DNA from: Herbivorax alkaliphila
GTDB taxonomy: Bacteria; Bacillota; Clostridia; Acetivibrionales; Acetivibrionaceae
Length of the DNA: 64,000 bases
Reading direction: 5' to 3'
NCBI RefSeq assembly: GCF_030848475.1
Contig: NZ_JAVDDS010000007.1
Coordinates: forward strand, 1 to 64,000
Part shown: positions 55,308 through 63,548 of the stretch, piece by piece
How positions within the stretch are numbered: the first letter of the stretch is position 1
Layout: each line of letters begins with the position of its first letter
Notes under the pieces: generated by a model
Databases searched by the model: none
Seen by the model: only the letters and a program-made list of their open reading frames with translations
What the model was told of the DNA's origin: nothing
Made by a program: the position numbers and the translations under genes

Positions 55308-57407
55308 TTACTCCTTTTTGGTTTTAAATACACTAGTAGTTTTTACAAGCTTTGTTCCCATATCAAACAGGTTTTGAGCAAATCCACTAACCTGTTCTGC
55401 AATTGTTCTTTGCTCTTCTGAAGCTGCTGTAACTTCTTCAGTTGATGCCGCTGTTTGCTCTGAAACACTGCTAATAGTTATTACTGAATTAATTGTTTTT
55501 GTTTTGACATCTTCTATTTTATTTATTACATTGTTTAATTCTATAATTTTTTCTATAACATTATCCATAGAAGAAATTATTTCATCAAATGCATTTTGTG
55601 TCGAATAAACTGCCTGCATTTGCTCTTCCATAATTTTGTGAGCTCGTTCAGATGTATCTATAGAAGTCCTTGTCTGAAGCCTTATTTCATTTAAAATAGG
55701 CTTTATCATTTTTGCTGACTCTTTAGATTGAGTAGATAGATTATTTATCTCCTTCGCAATTACAGAAAACCCCTGTCCTGCATCTCCTGCTTTAGCTGCT
55801 TCAATTGTTGCATTTAATGATAACAAGTTTGTCTTTTTCGTAATAGCACTTATGGTATTTGTAATGCTTTGAATTTTCTCCATGCTTTCATTGAGTTTTT
55901 TTGCATCTTCTGTATATTCTTTTGTTATTTCATCTGTCTCTTTTGTCTTTTTAGTCAACAATTCAACTGCACTTTTAGAGTTAATACTTAAATTCTTTGT
56001 AGACTCTGTAATTTTCTCTACTTCTACCGCTTTAGATACGGCAAAATCTATCTCTTGCCCAAGATTATGAGTCTGTTCAGATGTTTTTTCAGCTTCGGAA
56101 GCCTGCTCTTCTGTTCCCGAACTAATTTGTTCCATAGCAATTACAACTGACTTTGCTGCTTCTGTAGACTTATTTGAACTCTCTTTTAAAGATATACTCT
56201 GATCCATTATTACACTTAATGCCTTTTTAATATCTCTTATAATAGTGCTGATACTTGAAACCATATCATTAAAATTTGCAGACAATTCACCTATTTCATT
56301 TTTTGAATTAACATTAATTTTTGCATCTAAATCACCCTTGCTAACTATTTTTGTGGCATCTCTAAGTTCTATAATCGGTTTGGTAATTCTCTTTGATATA
56401 AAAATCCCTACCAAAAATGCAAGTGCTAATCCTAAAAATATTGCAATTATTGATATCCGAACATTTCTAACTATTGGAGCATTTGCTTCTGAAACAGGTA
56501 TTTCAACCATAACTGCCCAATCTGGTTCTCCTAAAGGCACATATGTAATTACTGAATTTATACCTGAAATCCCAGTTCCCCTACCACTGATTATTCCATC
56601 ATATTCAGCATCTTTGCCATCTGCAAACTGAGAAACTAAACCTATATCTAAAAGGTTCTCTCCTCTTATTACACGACTTTCATTTTCAAAGGCAATTAGA
56701 CTCCCTTCTCTGTCTACTACATAAGCTATCCCTTCATTCCCTATCTCCATCGAAGCTACCACATCCCACATATAGCTTACATTTATTTCTGCAACCAATG
56801 CACCATTTAAATCTCCAAAAACATCTTTTATTGGTGTTGTTATAAGCATAATTGGTTCAAAAGAATTTTCATCTATAAAACCAGAGCTTATATAAAAATC
56901 CCTATTACTCAAACCAGAAAACAAATCTTTTTTATTCTCTTCTGTAAGTTGCCCCTCTGCTGTTGACGATAGTCGTGAAACTCTACTAAGTTCATTACCT
57001 TGATTGTCTAATAAAGCCAACTGTCTAAATGAGCTTTCAACATTAAGAAGTCTACTCATCACCTGTCTTTGACTTTCTTCATCTTCTTCTGTCAGGTCGC
57101 TTACAAGCGTTATAGCCGACATCATATCTATCCTTTGGTTAACAAATCCTCTAACTTGATTTACAGCATCATCTGCAATAATATGTTGTTCACTTTCTAC
57201 AAGTCTGCTGTTACTAATATAATTAATGTAAATATTAATACCTGAATTTACCAAGAGAACAATTGCACTAACTGATATAAAAGCAATCGCCATAGTTGTA
57301 GTTAGACTTTTTATGTCTATTTTTTCCAATTTTGTTTTTATGTACCCAAGTATTTTTATGTGTCTAAAATGTTTTGGCAGGTTAGTAAATACTTTTTTAA
57401 TGTTCAT
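55308..57407 (-). CDS. Methyl-accepting chemotaxis protein with dCache-type sensor
   Basis: Predicted 699-residue chemoreceptor. A first membrane helix (about residues 35-57) is followed by an extracytoplasmic double-Cache-like domain of about 240 residues (DRDFYISSGFIDENSFEPIM, GIAYVVDREGSLIAFENE), a second helix (about 315-335), a HAMP domain (RITKPIIELRDATKIVSKGD) and the signalling hairpin with tip ITKKTNLLSLNATIEAAKAG. The tip departs from the usual QTNLLALNAAIEAARAG at a few positions. It should bind a small ligand outside and control CheA. The start at 57407 has AGGAGG seven bases upstream. A terminator lies after the stop. Confidence 0.9.
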   Translation of the reverse strand: MNIKKVFTNLPKHFRHIKILGYIKTKLEKIDIKSLTTTMAIAFISVSAIVLLVNSGINIYINYISNSRLVESEQHIIADDAVNQVRGFVNQRIDMMSAITLVSDLTEEDEESQRQVMSRLLNVESSFRQLALLDNQGNELSRVSRLSSTAEGQLTEENKKDLFSGLSNRDFYISSGFIDENSFEPIMLITTPIKDVFGDLNGALVAEINVSYMWDVVASMEIGNEGIAYVVDREGSLIAFENESRVIRGENLLDIGLVSQFADGKDAEYDGIISGRGTGISGINSVITYVPLGEPDWAVMVEIPVSEANAPIVRNVRISIIAIFLGLALAFLVGIFISKRITKPIIELRDATKIVSKGDLDAKINVNSKNEIGELSANFNDMVSSISTIIRDIKKALSVIMDQSISLKESSNKSTEAAKSVVIAMEQISSGTEEQASEAEKTSEQTHNLGQEIDFAVSKAVEVEKITESTKNLSINSKSAVELLTKKTKETDEITKEYTEDAKKLNESMEKIQSITNTISAITKKTNLLSLNATIEAAKAGDAGQGFSVIAKEINNLSTQSKESAKMIKPILNEIRLQTRTSIDTSERAHKIMEEQMQAVYSTQNAFDEIISSMDNVIEKIIELNNVINKIEDVKTKTINSVITISSVSEQTAASTEEVTAASEEQRTIAEQVSGFAQNLFDMGTKLVKTTSVFKTKKE

Positions 57408-57834
57408 ATGCTTCCTCCTTTTATTAGGTGTGGTGCTATTAGATATTTTAAATATTTTTTTGATATTCATTATAAGAAAACTTTTACAACAAAGCACATC
57501 TGTTAACATTGAGTTGGTAACAAAAATATTCTCTCAAGGAAAGCTTTTTTACATTAACATAAATTTGGCGAAATTATTTCTACGGCATTACTAACAAAAT
57601 ACTTCTACATTTAATATAAAAACTCCTTTAAATTTATCCAATTTTTATAGATTTTTTTGAGCTTTGTAAAAATAACAATACAACATTTTTTTACACATGT
57701 TAGAATATACAAAGTAAAATAGGTTAGTTAAAAATAGATAACTACCTATATCTTAAGCTATTACTCCGTTTTCCTTTTGGAAAACACATCAAAAATCTTG
57801 TAACATTACTCTTACTTAGTTGTTAATCTTCGCG
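57408..57834. other. Chemoreceptor upstream region
   Basis: About 430 AT-rich bases. The open frame of the receptor continues upstream of its chosen start and contains a near-duplicate of the start codons (MNIKKIFK and MNIKKVFT), of unknown meaning. I could not recognise a sigma-D promoter with confidence. Confidence 0.4.
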
Positions 57835-57876
57835 TTTTTTTGATGCCAGAAAGCAATACACTTTCTTAGGCATTAA
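57835..57876 (-). ncRNA. Structured dispersed repeat, copy B (5' part only)
   Basis: About 42 bases match the first part of copies A and C: read leftward, TTAATGCCTAAGAAAGTG, then TATTGCTTTCTGGCATC. ATGCC and GGCAT can pair as the outer stem, with GAAAG/CTTTC inside. The second hairpin and the end hairpin are missing. It starts directly at the T-run of the adhE terminator. Confidence 0.65.
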
Positions 57877-57906
57877 AAAATAGCCCCACCTTCTAAAAGG
57901 TGAAGC
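57874..57906 (-). terminator. Rho-independent terminator of adhE
   Basis: Read leftward, GGCTTCACCTT and AAGGTGGGGCT pair around TTAG, followed by ATTTTTT. It lies about 50 bases after the adhE stop. Confidence 0.8.
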
Positions 57907-57953
57907 CAACTATAAGGATGAATCTATATAAATTATATTGCTTAAAAACGTAA

Positions 57954-60551
57954 TTATTTTCCATAATATGCTTTTTTGTATATTTCAACTAACTCCTCAA
58001 TAAGAGGATATCTCGGATTTGCAGTGGTACACTGATCTTCAAAGGCACGCTCTGCCAAATTAGAAAGTTTTGATGAAAATTCAGCTTCATTTACACCACA
58101 TTCCCCAATAGTCAAAGGCATATTAAGATTCTTCATAAGATTCTTTATTGCCTCAATGAAACTCTTTATCTGTTCTTCCTCTGTCTTTCCTCCTAAGTTA
58201 AGATAACGTGAAATTTGAGCATATCTTTTATCAGCTATATATTTCCCATACTTAGGGAAGGTAGCAAATTTAGAAGGTTTTTTTGCATTGTACTCAATTA
58301 CATGTGGTAACAGTACAGCATTTGCTCTTCCATGAGGAATATTAAATTCCCCTCCAAGCTTATGGGCAAGTGAATGATTTATGCCAAGAAACGAATTGGT
58401 AAAAGCCATACCTGCTATACATGATGCATTGTGCATTTTTTCACGGGCAATGCTGTCAGTAGGATCCTTATAGGAACGTGGCAAATATTCAAACACAAGT
58501 TCAATTGCCTTCATAGCCAATCCATCTGTAAAGTCAGAAGAAAGTACTGAAACATATGCTTCAATTGCATGTGTCAATACATCCATACCTGTATCTGCAG
58601 TTATGCTTTTTGGCATGGTCATAACAAACTGTGGATCTATTATAGCTACATCTGGAGTTAATTCATAATCTGCAAGAGGATATTTAACATTTCCATTTTG
58701 CTTGTCAGTAATTACCGAAAATGATGTCACCTCAGACCCTGTACCAGAAGTAGTAGGTATTGTCACAAGTTTTGTTTTTTCTCCAAGGTTAGGGTACTGA
58801 AAAGCACGTTTTCTTATATCAAGAAACTTCAATTTAAGTCCATCAAAAGATGTTTCAGGATGTTCATAAAACAGCCACATGCCTTTAGCAGCATCAATTA
58901 CAGAACCTCCTCCAAGTGCAATAACTACATCAGGTTTAAAGTTTTTCATCTCCTCCACACCACGCATAATTGTTTCAACGGAAGGATCAGGCTCAACATC
59001 TGAAAATATTTCACTGTGGCAGTATATTTCACGTTTTCTAAGGTAATATAAAGCTTTTTTTACATATCCTAGTTTAATCATAACAGGATCTGTTACAATA
59101 AACGCTCGGGTTATATCAGGCATACTTTCAAGATACTGTATTGAACCATTTTCAAAATATATTTTAGGTGGAATTTTAAACCATTGCATATTCGTCCTCC
59201 TCTTTGCAATTCTCTTTTTGTTAATTAAATTAACAGTGGACACATTTGATGTAGTAGAATTTCTGCCATAAGAACCACATCCAAGTGTCAATGATGGTGT
59301 ATTTGTATTATATATATCACCAATTGCACCTTGAGAAGAAGGCGAATTTGCTATTACCCTTCCAACCTTCATTGCCTCACCATATGCCTTGCATAACTCT
59401 GAATCATCTGAGTGAATAACTGCAGAGTGACCTAATCCTCCTAATCTTAACATGCCTTGTGCATATTCAAATCCTTCATTTGAGTCCTTGACTACAAAAT
59501 ATGCAAGAACTGGAGAGAGTTTTTCAATAGAGAGCGGAAATTCCGTCGAAGGTTTTGGTAGTTTTGCAATAAGTAGTTTTGTATCATCTGGAACATTTAT
59601 CCCTGCATTCTTAGCAATTTCTACTGCACTTTTACCAACCACTTCAGGATTAATACTCATCTTGGTCATATTTATTACATATTTAGTAACCTTTTCTGTT
59701 TCCTTTTCATTTAAAAAGTAACAGGAATACTTTTTCATTATGTTTTCAAATTCAGACTTTATATCTTTATCTACAATAACTGCCTGTTCAGAGGCACATA
59801 TCATTCCATTGTCAAATGTCTTTGATAAAATAAGATCTGTACACGCTCTCTCTATGTCTACCTTTTTGTTTATATAGCAGGGTACATTTCCAGGACCTAC
59901 ACCTAAAGCAGGCTTTCCACAGCTATATGCTGAATGAACCATTCCTGAACCACCTGTTGCAAGAATTAATGACACTCCTGGATCATTCATAAGTGCGTTA
60001 GTCGCTTCAATAGAAGGCACTTCAATCCACTGTATACAATGCTCCGGTGCTCCACTTTCAACCGCTGCATCTCTAAGAGTTTTTGCAGCTTCTAAAGAGC
60101 ATTTTTGAGCAGATGGGTGAAATGCAAATATAATAGGATTTCTTGTCTTTGCCGATATAAGGGACTTAAACATAGTTGTCGAAGTTGGGTTTGTTACGGG
60201 GGTAACTCCTGCAATTATTCCCACTGGTTCAGCAACTTCTACAAATCCTTCCATGTCATTTTCTGCAATTATTCCAACTGTCTTTTCATTTTTTATACTG
60301 TGCCAGATATATTCAGTAGAAAATATATTTTTTATTACCTTGTCTTCAAAAACACCTCTTCCAGTTTCCTCAACAGCTAATTTTGCCAGGCGCATATGAT
60401 CATTAAGACCTGCAATAGTCATAGCATGTACAATTTTATCGACTTTCTCCTGATCAAATTTTATATACTCTTTAAGTGCTTTCTTACCGTTCTCCACAAG
60501 TTTAGTTATCATATCGTTAGTATTAGTCTTATTCTCCTTTTGTGTTGCCAT
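57954..60551 (-). CDS. adhE: Bifunctional acetaldehyde-CoA / alcohol dehydrogenase
   Basis: Predicted 865-residue AdhE, converting acetyl-CoA to acetaldehyde and then ethanol with two NADH. Residues about 15-440 are the aldehyde dehydrogenase domain, with the catalytic Cys in TFDNGMICASEQAV. Residues about 455-865 are the iron-dependent alcohol dehydrogenase domain, with GGGSVIDAAKGM for NADH and the iron ligands in NHSLAHKLGGEFNIPHGRAN. Such enzymes form spirosome filaments. Length is normal. AAAGGATGG precedes the ATG. Two Rex-type operators lie 46-96 bases upstream, indicating induction at high NADH. Confidence 0.97.
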   Translation of the reverse strand: MATQKENKTNTNDMITKLVENGKKALKEYIKFDQEKVDKIVHAMTIAGLNDHMRLAKLAVEETGRGVFEDKVIKNIFSTEYIWHSIKNEKTVGIIAENDMEGFVEVAEPVGIIAGVTPVTNPTSTTMFKSLISAKTRNPIIFAFHPSAQKCSLEAAKTLRDAAVESGAPEHCIQWIEVPSIEATNALMNDPGVSLILATGGSGMVHSAYSCGKPALGVGPGNVPCYINKKVDIERACTDLILSKTFDNGMICASEQAVIVDKDIKSEFENIMKKYSCYFLNEKETEKVTKYVINMTKMSINPEVVGKSAVEIAKNAGINVPDDTKLLIAKLPKPSTEFPLSIEKLSPVLAYFVVKDSNEGFEYAQGMLRLGGLGHSAVIHSDDSELCKAYGEAMKVGRVIANSPSSQGAIGDIYNTNTPSLTLGCGSYGRNSTTSNVSTVNLINKKRIAKRRTNMQWFKIPPKIYFENGSIQYLESMPDITRAFIVTDPVMIKLGYVKKALYYLRKREIYCHSEIFSDVEPDPSVETIMRGVEEMKNFKPDVVIALGGGSVIDAAKGMWLFYEHPETSFDGLKLKFLDIRKRAFQYPNLGEKTKLVTIPTTSGTGSEVTSFSVITDKQNGNVKYPLADYELTPDVAIIDPQFVMTMPKSITADTGMDVLTHAIEAYVSVLSSDFTDGLAMKAIELVFEYLPRSYKDPTDSIAREKMHNASCIAGMAFTNSFLGINHSLAHKLGGEFNIPHGRANAVLLPHVIEYNAKKPSKFATFPKYGKYIADKRYAQISRYLNLGGKTEEEQIKSFIEAIKNLMKNLNMPLTIGECGVNEAEFSSKLSNLAERAFEDQCTTANPRYPLIEELVEIYKKAYYGK

Positions 60552-60596
60552 TTTAAAACCATCCTTTCATAACAAATTTCTCTTAAGCACACAGTA

Positions 60597-60614
60597 TTGT
60601 TAAATATTTATCAA
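60597..60614. promoter_or_regulatory. Rex operator, proximal
   Basis: TTGTTAAATATTTATCAA fits the Rex consensus TTGTTAA-N4-TTAACAA with two departures. It lies 46 bases upstream of the adhE start. Rex releases DNA when NADH is high. Confidence 0.75.
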
Positions 60615-60629
60615 TCTTAGAATAACACA

Positions 60630-60647
60630 TTGTTAAATATTTGTCAA
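60630..60647. promoter_or_regulatory. Rex operator, distal
   Basis: TTGTTAAATATTTGTCAA is a second copy of the same palindrome, 33 bases centre to centre from the first, about three helical turns, so two Rex dimers could sit on the same face. Confidence 0.75.
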
Positions 60648-60869
60648 TATAGATAACATACTAGTTTTGCAATGTTTTTTCTATATTTTCATTCACTTAA
60701 ATAATACGCACCTAACATACTATGGGTATATATAATAAATATAGATAACATATATCCACATACTATAATATTTTACAAAAGAAAAGTTTTTATAACATCT
60801 TTGCATTTAACTACTTTGAATTGATTTAGTTTTAGCCAAACATCGAATTTTTAGTTCACCTAAAGATTA

Positions 60870-60973
60870 TAAAAAAATCGGCTTCGCCGATTTAAGGCTA
60901 GGGTAATCCTTTAAAGTACTACCTTTCGGTAGACTTTTTTGATGCCAGAAAGCAATGCACTTTCTTAGCCATT
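60870..60973 (-). ncRNA. Structured dispersed repeat, copy C (full length)
   Basis: Reverse complement of copy A with about three differences in 104 bases. One difference (GTAC to GTGC) keeps a G-U pair in the AAAGTRC/GTACTTT helix. Read leftward it ends in TCGGCgaaGCCGA and TTTTTTT, as expected for an intrinsic terminator. It starts next to the hairpin after the zinc-ribbon gene. It lies about 320 bases before adhE, but the Rex operators stand between them. Confidence 0.65.
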
Positions 60974-60980
60974 AAGACGA

Positions 60981-61004
60981 ACTCCACCTTATACAAGGTG
61001 GAGT
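60981..61004. terminator. Hairpin after the zinc-ribbon gene
   Basis: ACTCCACCTT and AAGGTGGAGT form a perfect ten-base stem with loop ATAC about 45 bases after the stop. A T-run is present only on the rightward side, so leftward termination may be weak. Confidence 0.6.
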
Positions 61005-61047
61005 TTTAGAACAATGTAAAAAGAAAACGTACTTTCTTCTTTTGTTT

Positions 61048-61221
61048 TTACCATCTATTACCATATGATCTGTTATTTCTTTGTTGTTTTCTTGCCCTTC
61101 TACAATCTGGACACCTTTGAGGTTCATTATCAAAACCTTTTTCCTTATAAAACTCCTGTTCTCCTTCGCTGAAAACAAATTCAGCATCACAATCTTTACA
61201 TTTCAACATTTTATCTGCCAT
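61048..61221 (-). CDS. 57-residue zinc-ribbon protein
   Basis: ATG at 61221 has AAGGAGGT seven bases upstream. The protein reads MADKMLKCKDCDAEFVFSEG, then EQEFYKEKGFDNEPQRCPDC and RRARKQQRNNRSYGNRW. The four cysteines (CKDC and CPDC) and the basic RRARK tail match the zf-trcl type of small zinc-ribbon proteins common in Clostridia and other anaerobes, which probably bind nucleic acid. Its role is unknown. A longer open frame in another register covers this gene and is not real. Confidence 0.85.
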   Translation of the reverse strand: MADKMLKCKDCDAEFVFSEGEQEFYKEKGFDNEPQRCPDCRRARKQQRNNRSYGNRW

Positions 61222-61449
61222 ATTAAATACCTCCTTAATTTATTTTGGATCGGATAATTCTTAACTTCTCGCTCCAATAAATTAAAGGAGGGTTGTTTTG
61301 AGAAAATCAATCCATGATATATAGCATTTCGATAAATATATATTAACACATAAATAAATAAAAATCAATACCAGCTTTTACACGTTTTATCCTTCAATGC
61401 CTCTATATGTAAGTCATTTTTTTGCTTACTTCAGCTTATATTAAGGCAC

Positions 61450-62112
61450 CTACAGGTGTATAATTTCAAACCTACTCTTATTAAAATTAATTAGTCCTTC
61501 ATCACGCATTTTGCCAAGTTCTCTTGACATAGCACTTCTATCTACATATAAATAATCAGAAAGCTGTTCTCTATTATAAGGTATAGTAAATACATTAGAA
61601 TTATCTATATCTTTTTGAGCTGCTAAAAATGTTATAAGCTTTTCTCTAATAGTTCTTTTGGAAACAATTTCTATTTTTTGGTTAAGCATTATTGTTTTCA
61701 TTGCAAGTATTTTTAGCATGTTTTCTATTAACTTTGTATGAAAAACACAGGCCGAAGAACATGTTTTTATTATTTTTTTATAATCAATTAATAAGACCTC
61801 ACTGTCTTCCACTCCTTGAACAGATACAGAAGTTTTTTCTATTTCTGCACAAGCTAAGGCTTCTCCAAACATTTCACCTAGTGAAACTTCAGAAAGAATA
61901 TTTCTGTTCCCGTTTTCATCCTCTTTTAAAATCACCACTTTTCCCTTCATTATTATCCCTATAAAATAAACATTTTCACCTGCCATATATATAAATTCAT
62001 CTCTTTTATAAAAAGAAACTTTTGCAGACAAGCAGGAGAGTATTTTTTCTAAGCTCTCTACTTCAATATCTTTAAAAAGATTGTTTTTCTTTAATACACT
62101 ATAATTTATCAT
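61450..62112 (-). CDS. Crp/Fnr family transcriptional regulator
   Basis: Predicted 220-residue regulator. Residues about 15-125 form a cyclic-nucleotide-binding fold (YMAGENVYFIGIIMKGKVVI and SLGEMFGEALACAE). Residues about 150-220 hold a winged helix (YNREQLSDYLYVDRSAMSREL). The Fnr-type N-terminal cysteine cluster is absent. Cys residues occur elsewhere (ALACAE, TCSSACVF). It is divergent from a ferredoxin-like gene, with a palindrome between them. In other clostridia such pairs govern hydroxylamine reductase or redox stress genes, so a redox or nitrosative-stress role is possible. Confidence 0.9.
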   Translation of the reverse strand: MINYSVLKKNNLFKDIEVESLEKILSCLSAKVSFYKRDEFIYMAGENVYFIGIIMKGKVVILKEDENGNRNILSEVSLGEMFGEALACAEIEKTSVSVQGVEDSEVLLIDYKKIIKTCSSACVFHTKLIENMLKILAMKTIMLNQKIEIVSKRTIREKLITFLAAQKDIDNSNVFTIPYNREQLSDYLYVDRSAMSRELGKMRDEGLINFNKSRFEIIHL

Positions 62113-62125
62113 ATTTTCTCCCTTC

Positions 62126-62139
62126 GTTGCAAATGCAAC
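62126..62139. promoter_or_regulatory. Candidate operator for the Crp/Fnr regulator
   Basis: GTTGCAAATGCAAC is a perfect palindrome with a two-base centre, between the divergent regulator and ferredoxin genes. It is placed to affect both promoters. TATAAT-like sequence occurs at about 62161-62172 for the rightward gene. Confidence 0.55.
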
Positions 62140-62200
62140 AGATTCTTTTGTTTTATTTTACTATACTATAATTAGAAAATCAAATGAAAGGAGTTTTAAT

Positions 62201-62899
62201 ATGATTAGACAAATGATTAAAATAAACGAAGATAAATGCAATGGTTGTGGATTATGTGTATCTGCCTGTCATGAAGGGGCAATAGGAATTGTAGATGGAA
62301 AAGCAAAACTTTTAAGAGAGGATTACTGCGATGGACTTGGAAACTGTCTACCAGTATGTCCAACAGGGGCAATTACTTTTGAAGAACGTGAGACACTTCC
62401 CTTTGATGAAAATGCTGTTAAGAAAAATATGGAGGAAGCCAAAGAAACGTTTAAGGGATGCCCTGGTACACGTTTAAAATCAATTAAAAATGATACTGGT
62501 GCAAATAACAATATTGAGGATAGTTTTGCTAAAACACACCTTAACCAGTGGCCAATACAGATAAAATTAGTGCCTCCTAATGCACCTTATTTTGACAATG
62601 CTAACTTGCTTATTGCGGCTGACTGCACTGCATTTTCCTATGGCAATTTTCATAATGAGTTTATGAAAAATAAAATAACTCTTATTGGATGTTCTAAATT
62701 AGACGATATTGATTACAGCGAAAAGTTAACTGCAATACTAAAAATGAATACTATCAAATCACTAACGGTAGTAAGAATGGAAGTGCCTTGCTGTAGCGGT
62801 ATAGTGAATGCTGTTAAAACAGCTCTTAGAAATAGTGACAAGTTAATCCCGTGGCAGGTTATAGTTATTTCAACTGATGGACAGATAATAGAAAATTAA
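62201..62899 (+). CDS. 4Fe-4S dicluster ferredoxin-like protein
   Basis: Predicted 232-residue iron-sulfur protein. The N-terminal 65 residues are a two-cluster ferredoxin with CNGCGLCVSACHEGAI and CDGLGNCLPVCPTGAI. The second motif has an unusual spacing. The C-terminal 150 residues contain further cysteines (FKGCPGTRL, AADCTAF, LIGCSKLDD, PCCSG) and look like a separate domain, possibly binding metal or passing electrons. GAAAGGAG precedes the ATG. Probably regulated by the divergent Crp/Fnr protein. Confidence 0.88.
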   Translation: MIRQMIKINEDKCNGCGLCVSACHEGAIGIVDGKAKLLREDYCDGLGNCLPVCPTGAITFEERETLPFDENAVKKNMEEAKETFKGCPGTRLKSIKNDTGANNNIEDSFAKTHLNQWPIQIKLVPPNAPYFDNANLLIAADCTAFSYGNFHNEFMKNKITLIGCSKLDDIDYSEKLTAILKMNTIKSLTVVRMEVPCCSGIVNAVKTALRNSDKLIPWQVIVISTDGQIIEN

Positions 62900-63049
62900 G
62901 GGTGCATGTTATTTAAGTGAATGAAAATATGGAAGAAAAATTTAATTTATACACCCGAAAGTTAATTTTATATTGAATTTTACTCCAATTGCAGATATAA
63001 TTAAAAGTAATTTACTTCACAAATAATTATATCAAAGGAGACTCCTCTT

Positions 63050-63541
63050 ATGGATGATGGTTTTAGAAAGCCTTACGAATATGAAGACGATTCCAACATA
63101 ATATGGCCGGTACGTATTTTTTGCATTATGTTGATTTTTGCCGAAGTACTTTATGGCATAATTTATCTGGTTCAATTGCAAAACAACTTCGGCCATATTC
63201 CTGTCGTTGGAACAATTGGCAAGGTCTTTTCTGTTGTATATATCGCATTCGTTTTATTTACTTTTATTTCTCTTTTAAAAATTAAAAAATATGCTCTTAA
63301 AATAGTAAAAACCTTTCTTGCAACTCGATTGATTTATTTAATAACTGCTACCGTGGCAATTTTTTTTAATACATTAAATTCTGACAATTCACCAAAACAT
63401 GGATATGACCAATTTGAATCTTTTAGTAGCATTATAAATATGCTTCTGGTAACTCCATTATTTTATGCAATAGCTTTTAGTGTGACATGGTATATATACT
63501 TTACCAAATCCAAAAAGATAGAAAAAGTTTATTCTGATTAG
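63050..63541 (+). CDS. Four-helix membrane protein (DUF2569-like)
   Basis: Predicted 163-residue membrane protein with an acidic start (YEYEDDSN) and four hydrophobic helices at about 20-42, 55-77, 88-105 and 130-152. The helix layout recalls DUF2569 proteins, but the match is by eye. AAAGGAG lies about ten bases before the ATG. Function unknown. Confidence 0.6.
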   Translation: MDDGFRKPYEYEDDSNIIWPVRIFCIMLIFAEVLYGIIYLVQLQNNFGHIPVVGTIGKVFSVVYIAFVLFTFISLLKIKKYALKIVKTFLATRLIYLITATVAIFFNTLNSDNSPKHGYDQFESFSSIINMLLVTPLFYAIAFSVTWYIYFTKSKKIEKVYSD

Positions 63542-63548
63542 TTCTGGT

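Noticed and set aside
57409-57509. Longer N-terminus for the chemoreceptor
   Set aside because: The upstream in-frame starts lack a ribosome site, while the ATG at 57407 has AGGAGG at ideal distance.
60972-61190. 72-codon minus-strand frame over the zinc-ribbon region
   Set aside because: It is an out-of-register shadow of the 57-residue zinc-ribbon gene, which has the ribosome site and the paired cysteines.
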